Below are positions 7,543 through 14,626 of a DNA stretch of 28,080 nt, piece by piece. This DNA comes from Bacillota bacterium. GTDB taxonomy: Bacteria; Bacillota; Clostridia; Lachnospirales; Lachnospiraceae. The stretch spans positions 1 through 28,080 of the forward strand of contig JAEYWQ010000257.1 in the NCBI GenBank assembly GCA_023428885.1. The letters run 5' to 3'. Numbering within the stretch: the stretch's first letter is position 1; the number at the start of each line of letters is the position of its first letter. Under the pieces are notes generated by a model. It saw nothing but the letters and a program-made list of their open reading frames with translations. It was not told where the DNA came from and ran no database searches. A program made the position numbers and the translations under genes.

Positions 7543-8856
7543 CTAAACTCCTCGTTCTATCCTAAAAAATACAGATAGCAGCTCACTTTCCTTTGATAGT
7601 TTCATACTTGCTTCATAAGGCAAACGATACACACGCTTACTATCAAGAATTGATTTTATTGCTTTAAACTCCTTCTTGGACATAAAATTACCCAAATAGT
7701 AAGTGTCAGTAGATGTGGGTAATAATCTTAAGCAACTCTTTGTAAACTGCTGTTCATACGCTTTACTACCGAACACAAGAATACGGTTCTTAAAGCTCAT
7801 AAACTCTTGAACATTTTGTTGAGTTAAAACTCCATAATCAGTAACTGTGCAAGCAAACTCTTGACCTCTGGTCTGATCTACTAGATCATTGACAGCAAGC
7901 ATAATTGGAATCTGCTCATATTCATAAAAACCTGCATCTCCTAGTTTTAAATTCCCTTGAATCAGCAAAGCAGCATTACCTGACTCATTCTTCTCTATGT
8001 ACAAACAACTACCGTGTACGTGCTTTAAATAAGCACTAAATAGTAACGCCAAATGTGTAGTACCGATACGACTTTGCGTCCCAGCGACCACAAAATCTAA
8101 TTCTTTCCTCGGTCCGTTGCTTATTTTTTGATATAACTTGGATAACAAGCTGCCTACTTGTTGAATGGATCGAAATCTTCGTGATTTATGATATCTAGTA
8201 CAACGTTTTATTATCTTCTCGATATTCAAACGTAATTCATTGCCTTCATTTTGCTTTGCCCAATCTAACATGACCTTAAGTACCTTGCCAAACGCATAAA
8301 TATCGGTGCGTTCATCCAGAGACTTTTGATTATACTGTTCCGGCGCTGCAAAACCTATTGTTCCAAATCGCTGACCATGATAATTCTTAGACTCTAGGCA
8401 GATTGCTGCGCTAAAATCAAGCAAGGATAAACGACCCTTATCAATAACGATATTGTTTGGATTCAGATCTAAATGTAAGACAGGTTGGGGTTGAGAGTGA
8501 AGATAATGTAAAATATCACAAAGTTGAATTCCATAAGATAAGATAGTTGGATATGATAATTGATCAATATGGCAGATAGAATAAAGAGAATCACCTTCTT
8601 TATATTCCTCTACAAGATATATGGCTTCTTCTGTCTCATAGTGCTTGTAATATAGAGGAATTCCATTATGATGTAAGGCTTGTAATAACTTAGCTTCCAT
8701 AAAACATTGATAAAAGAAAGTTGATTCTTTGTTAATTTGCTTAATTACGCATAAATTTAGCAACTTGACGTGTTGTGCCAAATATACTATAGTATCTTGA
8801 TGTTGATATAATACCTTCAATATTAGATACTGCTGAAGCAAAATACGATTACACAT
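7543..8856 (-). CDS. Ser/Thr protein kinase fused to a degenerate ParA/MinD-like domain
   Basis: With the start at 8856 (ATG behind AAAGGAG) the protein has 437 residues. An upstream ATG at 8958 has no ribosome site and would add 34 residues before the kinase fold. The kinase domain (about 8-270) has the beta-3 lysine VIK39, helix C Glu54, HLD130LNPNN135, D147FS in place of DFG, and GFAAPEQY. The glycine loop is absent (YQHQDT). The C-terminal domain (about 283-437) starts DFVVAGTQSRIGTTHLAL, a P-loop-like turn lacking lysines. No membrane segment was seen. It is co-directional with the ATPase-like gene 1 nt downstream and divergent from mecA. The kinase target is unknown. Confidence 0.8.
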   Translation of the reverse strand: MCNRILLQQYLILKVLYQHQDTIVYLAQHVKLLNLCVIKQINKESTFFYQCFMEAKLLQALHHNGIPLYYKHYETEEAIYLVEEYKEGDSLYSICHIDQLSYPTILSYGIQLCDILHYLHSQPQPVLHLDLNPNNIVIDKGRLSLLDFSAAICLESKNYHGQRFGTIGFAAPEQYNQKSLDERTDIYAFGKVLKVMLDWAKQNEGNELRLNIEKIIKRCTRYHKSRRFRSIQQVGSLLSKLYQKISNGPRKELDFVVAGTQSRIGTTHLALLFSAYLKHVHGSCLYIEKNESGNAALLIQGNLKLGDAGFYEYEQIPIMLAVNDLVDQTRGQEFACTVTDYGVLTQQNVQEFMSFKNRILVFGSKAYEQQFTKSCLRLLPTSTDTYYLGNFMSKKEFKAIKSILDSKRVYRLPYEASMKLSKESELLSVFFRIERGV

Positions 8857-9078
8857 ACTCTCCTTTCTAAATATACTACATAAAGTTCGAATAACTGGCG
8901 TTCCGATGGAAAGAATTATACTATCATTATAAGGTTGATAACAATATAATTCAACCATATTTTCCCATTTTTTATGTAGAAAGTTTATTCCTTTTCTTGT
9001 ACAAAATCACGAGAAAACACATGGAAGTTCAGCCAAGAAAAATAAGCCATTTCCTCGATATCTCCTCTAATTACGATA

Positions 9079-9107
9079 TTGACTTTACTACTGATTTACA
9101 TTATACT
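9079..9107 (+). promoter_or_regulatory. mecA promoter
   Basis: TTGACT (9079-9084), a 17-nt spacer and TATACT (9102-9107), about 55 nt upstream of the mecA start codon. This is a near-consensus vegetative promoter. It also argues against translation beginning at the in-frame ATG at 8997. Confidence 0.8.
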
Positions 9108-9161
9108 TTGTTTACAATACCATATCGAATCAACACACGTAGTAGAAAGGAGTGTGATTCT

Positions 9162-9947
9162 ATGAAGATTGAAAAGATTAGTGACAACCAGATTCGCTGT
9201 ACATTAAATAAAGATGACTTACTAGATCGGGAACTTCGTATTAGTGAATTGGCTTACGGTAGTGATAAGGCCAAACAACTATTTCGAGATATGATGCAAC
9301 AAGCTGCATATGAATTCGGTTTTGAAGCCGATGACATTCCATTGATGATAGAAGCAACTCCAATATCAGCAGACTGCCTTGTACTTGTAATAACCAAGGT
9401 AGAAGATCCAGATGAACTAGATACTCGCTTTTCCAACTTTACTCCTTATGCTCAGGCAGAAGATGAAGTGGAAGAAGAAGAGGAAGACGATGATGCCTAT
9501 GCCGATGAGATTCTTAATTGTTTTGAACATTTAGGCGAATTACTTGGCAAACGCGAAAAAGGAGACAATACGGAAGCAAATAATAAATCAAAGACCCGGA
9601 AACCGTCAAACAATACAGAGCAAACTACAGAAGCTCAAGTACAGGTACCAGCAAATCTCACTAAGATTTTTACCTTCACTTCTTTATCAGAAGTTACTCA
9701 TTTAGCTAAAATCATTCATACATTCTTCCATGGTGATAACATGCTATTTAAGAACCCTGTGGATAAGAGATTCTATCTCATCATCCACATCTCTAATCAT
9801 ACCCCGGAAGAATTCAATAAAGTGTGCAACATCATTTCAGAATTTGGTAAACCTGTTCGTACAAACTACGCAAGCATTTCTTATTATAAAGAACACTTTA
9901 CAACCATCATCAACACCGATGCCGTTGCCCGCTTAGCCAAACTATAA
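9162..9947 (+). CDS. mecA: Adaptor protein MecA
   Basis: Adaptor that delivers substrates to the ClpC/ClpP protease; in Bacillus it controls ComK. It has 261 residues from an ATG with GAAAGGAG upstream. The N-terminal substrate-binding part begins MKIEKISDNQIRCTLNKDDL and runs to about residue 90. A very acidic linker (EDEVEEEEEDDDAYADE) follows, then a Lys/Thr/Asn-rich spacer. The C-terminal ClpC-binding domain (about 165-261) has FTFTSLSEVTHLAK and a stretch ending NTDAVARLAKL. It is somewhat longer than Bacillus MecA because of the linker. The open frame extends upstream to 8997, but that part lies over the promoter and is not counted. It is monocistronic with its own terminator. Confidence 0.92.
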   Translation: MKIEKISDNQIRCTLNKDDLLDRELRISELAYGSDKAKQLFRDMMQQAAYEFGFEADDIPLMIEATPISADCLVLVITKVEDPDELDTRFSNFTPYAQAEDEVEEEEEDDDAYADEILNCFEHLGELLGKREKGDNTEANNKSKTRKPSNNTEQTTEAQVQVPANLTKIFTFTSLSEVTHLAKIIHTFFHGDNMLFKNPVDKRFYLIIHISNHTPEEFNKVCNIISEFGKPVRTNYASISYYKEHFTTIINTDAVARLAKL

Positions 9948-9962
9948 TAATTCCAACCAAAC

Positions 9963-9995
9963 GCCAATCACTTCCGTGGTTGGCTGTTTCTTTGT
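9963..9995 (+). terminator. mecA terminator
   Basis: Arms GCCAATCAC and GTGGTTGGC (9963-9971 and 9976-9984, one G-U pair) with loop TTCC, followed by TGTTTCTTTGTC. It begins 16 nt after the mecA stop codon. Confidence 0.8.
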
Positions 9996-10000
9996 CTATT

Positions 10001-10222
10001 TTTTGCTTTTACTTTTGCTTTTACTTTTGCTTTAACTTTTGTTTTTACTTTTTGCTTTTACTTTTTGCTTTTACTTTTGTTTTTACTTTTGTTTTTACTT
10101 TTGTTATTACTCTTTTGCTTTACTATATTGTTTACTCTTATGCCTTTACTCTTATGCCTTTACTCTTTTGTTTTTGCCTTTTGTTTAGCTTTTATATCTT
10201 ACTCTTTTATTTTACTTTCTCT
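10001..10222. repeat. Pyrimidine-rich degenerate tandem repeat
   Basis: About 220 nt of nearly pure T/C on the plus strand, built from variants of the 12-nt unit CTTTTACTTTTG. Near the right end there is a 14-nt unit TTTACTCTTATGCC in tandem (10131 and 10145, with a partial third copy). Phe/Leu-rich open frames through it are a by-product of composition and have no convincing start signals. The function is unknown. It lies between the mecA terminator and the palindromic element. Confidence 0.85.
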
Positions 10223-10231
10223 CTACCCTTT

Positions 10232-10283
10232 GCTACGAGCCTGCGCAGCAGCTTCGTAGCCCTTGCCAGCAAAGCTGGCAAGG
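10232..10283. repeat. Two adjoining short hairpins flanking the long palindrome
   Basis: Hairpin A (10232-10260) pairs GCTACGA with TCGTAGC and, inside a 2x2 internal loop, CTGC with GCAG around a GCA loop. Hairpin B (10261-10283) pairs CCTTGCCAGC with GCTGGCAAGG, ten perfect base pairs around an AAA loop. They abut with no spacer, and hairpin B shares its last two bases with the long palindrome. Neither is followed by a T-tract. Confidence 0.85.
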
Positions 10284-10490
10284 ATGAAAAAGGAACTACC
10301 CTCACGGGTTCTTACATATATATTTCTCTAAGTACACTCTTGAAAGAACAAAGGGGCGCATTGTCTGCTAGTAACATACACAGGGTTTTTGTGTGTGTTA
10401 TCAGCAGACTACGCGCCCCTTTGTTCTTATCACGAGTGTACGTGAGAAATCATATATGCAAGGACCCATGGGGGTAGTCCTTTTTCATCC
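10282..10490. repeat. Long imperfect palindrome (about 100-bp arms, 8-nt loop)
   Basis: The left arm (10282-10382) and the reverse complement of the right arm (10391-10490) align by hand at about 87 of 102 columns, with four single-base gaps and eleven substitutions, eight of them transitions. The loop is GGGTTTTT. Long perfect blocks include AAGAACAAAGGGGCGC and GGATGAAAAAGGA. The arm ends 1 nt before the stop codon of the convergent DUF1858 gene. It is far longer than a normal terminator and has no ORF of its own. I recognise no known RNA or mobile element. As RNA from either strand it would form a duplex of roughly 100 bp. Confidence 0.85.
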
Positions 10491-10491
10491 T

Positions 10492-10692
10492 CTACTTACT
10501 ACTTAAATATGCGTTAATCTTATCAACAAGTTCTTGGCCATCGAAGCCATGAACAAAAGATGCTTCTTCTAATGATTCTGCTTGGGCAGATGGACATCCA
10601 AGACAGTGTAAGCCAGCATCAAGTAAGATTGGAATTATACCTGAATCTACTTGAATAACTTGAGCAATTGTCATATCCTTAGAAACTTCCAT
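10492..10692 (-). CDS. DUF1858-domain small redox-type protein
   Basis: A 66-residue protein that is essentially one DUF1858 domain: MEVSKDMTIAQVIQVDSG, then GLHCLGCPSAQAESLEEA, with a CxxC pair at residues 30 and 33. Related domains occur as 'hybrid-cluster-associated' redox disulfide proteins, but the biochemical role is not established. GGAGGT precedes the ATG by a normal distance. It has its own strong promoter, is divergent from a ferredoxin gene, and its 3' end touches the long palindrome. Confidence 0.88.
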   Translation of the reverse strand: MEVSKDMTIAQVIQVDSGIIPILLDAGLHCLGCPSAQAESLEEASFVHGFDGQELVDKINAYLSSK

Positions 10693-10738
10693 TTGGTTAC
10701 CTCCTTCGTCTCTACAAAATTGGTTGTATCGTTATTAC

Positions 10739-10767
10739 ATTATAGATGATTCCTTGCTCACCGTCAA
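10739..10767 (-). promoter_or_regulatory. Promoter of the DUF1858 gene
   Basis: On the minus strand TTGACG (10762-10767), a 17-nt spacer and TATAAT (10739-10744) form a near-consensus promoter, about 46 nt from the start codon. The interval 10768-10918 separates it from the divergent ferredoxin promoter; I see no gene there. Confidence 0.85.
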
Positions 10768-10918
10768 GGCTTCATTCTATCGTCATCACATGAATACTGA
10801 TTTAATGCACCTTGTAATTATGTTTTAACCTCATATTCTAATCAGCATTTTGTCAAAAATCAATTACTTATATATAGCCAATCATATCTATAGTAAACAC
10901 TTTTTTCAGATTTTATGC

Positions 10919-10947
10919 TTGTATTATTCCACAAAGTGGAGTAAAAT
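10919..10947 (+). promoter_or_regulatory. Ferredoxin gene promoter with a dyad in the spacer
   Basis: TTGTAT (10919-10924), a 17-nt spacer and TAAAAT (10942-10947). The spacer holds the small dyad TCCAC-AAA-GTGGA (10928-10940), which could be an operator. The start codon lies 32 nt downstream of the -10 box. Confidence 0.65.
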
Positions 10948-10978
10948 ATAAGAAATTCTATAAAGGAGGATACATAAA

Positions 10979-11146
10979 ATGGCACACGTAATTAATGATG
11001 GTTGTATTAGTTGTGGAGCTTGCGTAAGCGAATGTCCAGTAAACGCTATTTCTGAAGGAGCTAGCCACTACGAAATCGATGCTGATGCATGTTTAGATTG
11101 TGGTGCATGCGCTTCCGCATGTCCAACTGGATCTATTGAAGGCTAA
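10979..11146 (+). CDS. 2[4Fe-4S] ferredoxin
   Basis: A 55-residue clostridial-type ferredoxin. Two CxxCxxCxxxCP clusters are visible: Cys9, 12, 15, 19 and Cys38, 41, 44, 48, each followed by Pro, with the pseudo-twofold repeat typical of the family. It carries low-potential electrons between enzymes such as pyruvate:ferredoxin oxidoreductase and hydrogenase; the partners here are not shown. AAAGGAGG sits 8 nt before the ATG. It is a single-gene unit with its own promoter and a strong terminator, divergent from the DUF1858 gene. Confidence 0.95.
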   Translation: MAHVINDGCISCGACVSECPVNAISEGASHYEIDADACLDCGACASACPTGSIEG

Positions 11147-11178
11147 TATAAATATTGGTTCCAAGTGGATTCATATAC

Positions 11179-11232
11179 GAGAAAAAGCTGTAATTAATCT
11201 AATTCATGATTGGATTAATTACAGCTTTTCTC
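11179..11232 (+). terminator. Ferredoxin terminator
   Basis: A stem of about 20 bp, GAGAAAAAGCTGTAATTAAT paired with ATTAATTACAGCTTTTCTC (one bulged A), with a loop of about 13 nt. The A/T-rich base of the stem supplies the T-run (TTTTCTCTT). It begins 33 nt after the stop codon. The symmetric ends would allow some termination from the other side, where the MerR-type gene ends. Confidence 0.85.
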
Positions 11233-11326
11233 TTACATAACTATGTAATATATAGTAGTCTATTGAATATTCCTTTTAGTCTCAGCACCCATAACCATGT
11301 TCAGTTCATGGTTTCCTGATTAATAT

Positions 11327-12574
11327 TTAGATTCTAACCTTATTCTTCTGAAAGAATTTACTTGGCTTTTTCTTCTTTCCTTCTTTCGTAGCTGCGTACT
11401 GCTGACGTTGAATCTGTGTCTCGCGGATGGTACGGTCCAACTGACGGAACCTCTCCTCCTGACGTTCTTCTCTGACTCTCATCATATAATCCATCTCTTT
11501 TACAATCGATTGCGTCACAGTATCATTGATCTCATTCGTCAATGTACGATTATTCTGTTTTAATACATCCATTACGATAGAATACATAATCTCACGAAAT
11601 TGAACTATCTTGTCCTGGCTCTCCTTAAGTAAGCTTCCATCTGATTTACGTTCTAACATCTGTTTCAGATCTGGCTGAAACTCCTCTTTCACAGCTTCTG
11701 TATTACTGCCAGTGTCAACTTCATTCTCCACTGTATTACTAACATAATCAGATAAATGCCTTATTTCACTCCCATTCTTTGGTGGCTCACTTTCGTCCTC
11801 CTGGTTTATTGCAGCTCTCTTTTCCTCAACTCGCACGGTAGGATCTAGGCTCCTTATCTTTCTTGCCCCCATATAATAACTTGGCTTGGCTTGCCTAATA
11901 TCACAAATCTGGGTAATTTTATTGTCTTTCTTCTCATTGAAATCAATACCCTTGGAGGACTCTTTTATTCCCTTACTAAAAGAGCCCTTGTCAATTGATA
12001 TCTTATCACCTTCAGATGGATTCGCGGTCTCCTCAACCTTATGAGACTCCTTCATAATCACATCTGTTGCAGCTGCAGCTACCTCTTCACAAGACTTAGA
12101 ATGATCTACTTTCTGTGCAATCGGTTGTATCTTCACCTCCTCAGTTTTTTTTGTAACAGCTCCCAATCGAGTAACCTGCTTTGTAGCTGGGTCCTTATAT
12201 ACAAAGTCCCCCTCTTCCATGTTTATATCGATGACCTTACCATACTGTGCTTTTAGCCGTTCTTGAGCTTCTAAACCCGCTAACCCAAGAGCTGCTTCTG
12301 ATCTTTCCTTGAAATCCATAAGTTTTTCTGCATCAAGTGCTTTTACCTTGTCAATGTAAGGAAGGATGGACTTTATTACCTTCATATGAAATCCCTTATC
12401 TCGAAAGAACTTGACATTGCTTAACAAATCAATATCTTCTTGCAGATAATATCGATATCCAAACTCTGTCCGTTTAATATTCAAGGATAAGCAATATTCT
12501 AAATATCGAAGTACATTCGTTGGAATATCCAGTATTCTTGATGCATCCGAGATCATATATCTTACTTCTGTCAT
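11327..12574 (-). CDS. Long MerR-type DNA-binding protein with coiled-coil tail
   Basis: A 415-residue protein. Residues 1-75 are a MerR-family winged helix (ISDASRILDIPTNVLRYLEY, then FGYRYYLQEDIDLLSNVKFF), followed by a short helix. Residues about 90-300 are charged, low complexity and poorly conserved in appearance. Residues about 310-400 look helical and coiled-coil, with REERQEERFRQLDRTIRETQ, and end in a basic tail (KEGKKKKPSKFFQKNKVRI). The classical MerR effector domain is missing. Domain order resembles RacA-type chromosome-anchoring proteins or DUF3967-like plasmid proteins, but I cannot assign either. GGAGGA precedes the ATG. It follows dnaB but has its own promoter. Confidence 0.75.
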   Translation of the reverse strand: MTEVRYMISDASRILDIPTNVLRYLEYCLSLNIKRTEFGYRYYLQEDIDLLSNVKFFRDKGFHMKVIKSILPYIDKVKALDAEKLMDFKERSEAALGLAGLEAQERLKAQYGKVIDINMEEGDFVYKDPATKQVTRLGAVTKKTEEVKIQPIAQKVDHSKSCEEVAAAATDVIMKESHKVEETANPSEGDKISIDKGSFSKGIKESSKGIDFNEKKDNKITQICDIRQAKPSYYMGARKIRSLDPTVRVEEKRAAINQEDESEPPKNGSEIRHLSDYVSNTVENEVDTGSNTEAVKEEFQPDLKQMLERKSDGSLLKESQDKIVQFREIMYSIVMDVLKQNNRTLTNEINDTVTQSIVKEMDYMMRVREERQEERFRQLDRTIRETQIQRQQYAATKEGKKKKPSKFFQKNKVRI

Positions 12575-12616
12575 GGTAGTCCTCCTGCAAAAATATGGTA
12601 ATTATTTACATATTAT

Positions 12617-12645
12617 ATTATAGCATGAAGGGCCTAATTTGCAAC
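12617..12645 (-). promoter_or_regulatory. Promoter of the MerR-type gene
   Basis: Minus strand: TATAAT (12617-12622) with GTTGCA 17 nt upstream (or TTGCAA at 16 nt), about 43 nt from the start codon. Confidence 0.6.
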
Positions 12646-12783
12646 AACTCGTCCTACAGTTTCCAGCTAAACACATCGACAACTCCCGACAAATATTGCG
12701 CTTCATAGCAATAACATAGGATCTTATCATAGAAACTTGATCATCAGAATATCAAAGTATATGCCATATAATTTGGCACAAGA

Positions 12784-12812
12784 AAAATGGCCCCGCTAAG
12801 CGAGGCCATTTT
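12784..12812 (-). terminator. Terminator of the gdpP-rplI-dnaB operon
   Basis: AAAATGGCC paired with GGCCATTTT, an inner CGC/GCG pair and a TAA/TTA loop. On the minus strand it is followed by a short T-run (TTTTTCTTG). It starts 4 nt after the dnaB stop codon. From 12646 to 12780 I see no gene. Confidence 0.88.
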
Positions 12813-12815
12813 CCT

Positions 12816-14144
<1,329 letters not shown>

Positions 14145-14179
14145 CGGTATCCCTCTCTATCGTCTAACTAATACAATTC

Positions 14180-14626
14180 TTATAGACTATCCACCTTCAC
14201 TTTTAATTCTGCAGTAACTTTTGGATGTAATTTGATTGGAACTGTATAAGTTCCCATATTACGAATTGGATCATTTAAGTTATATTTCTTTTTATCAATA
14301 TCAAAGCCTAATTGTTCTTTCACAGCTGCTGAGATTTCCTTCGTAGATATGGAGCCAAAAGTGCGGCCGCCTTCTCCCGCCTTAATCTTTAACAGAATAC
14401 TCTTTCCCTCGATTTCAGTCTTTAACGCTTGTGCCTGAGCTAAGATTTCCTGTTGCTTTTTCTCTTCTGCAGCTTTCTGAAGTTTAAGATCGTTCAAATT
14501 CTTTGCTGTCGCTTCAACTCCTAGTTTCTTAGGCAAAATAAAATTTCTTGCGTAACCATCACTCACATTAACAATCTCACCTTTTTTTCCATGAGATTTC
14601 ACATCTTCTAATAAAATCACTTGCAT
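14180..14626 (-). CDS. rplI: 50S ribosomal protein L9
   Basis: Ribosomal protein of the large subunit, 148 residues. The N-terminal RNA-binding domain MQVILLEDVKSHGKKGEIVNV (L9 signature), with GYARNFILPKKLGVEAT, is followed by a long helix rich in Lys, Ala and Gln (about 40-75) and a C-terminal domain containing GEGGRTFGSIS. The ATG shares one base with the gdpP stop codon (TAATG), so translation is likely coupled. The ribosome site (GGAGGGTG) lies inside the end of gdpP. Confidence 0.97.
   Translation of the reverse strand: MQVILLEDVKSHGKKGEIVNVSDGYARNFILPKKLGVEATAKNLNDLKLQKAAEEKKQQEILAQAQALKTEIEGKSILLKIKAGEGGRTFGSISTKEISAAVKEQLGFDIDKKKYNLNDPIRNMGTYTVPIKLHPKVTAELKVKVDSL

Noticed and set aside
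8997..9161. N-terminal extension of MecA by 55 codons
   Set aside because: It covers the consensus promoter at 9079-9107, and the MecA family starts at MKIEKISDNQ, which has its own ribosome site.
10001..10222. CRISPR-like repeats
   Set aside because: The units are 12-14 nt, degenerate and without unique spacers, and no cas genes are present.
9980..10477. Plus-strand open frame of 165 codons across the pyrimidine tract and the palindrome
   Set aside because: Composition-driven Phe/Leu/Thr runs, no ribosome site, and it crosses the mecA terminator and both arms of the palindrome.
10282..10490. Simple bidirectional terminator for mecA and the DUF1858 gene
   Set aside because: mecA already has a good terminator at 9963, and arms of about 100 nt with no flanking T-tract are far beyond a normal terminator. 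It might still stop transcription incidentally.
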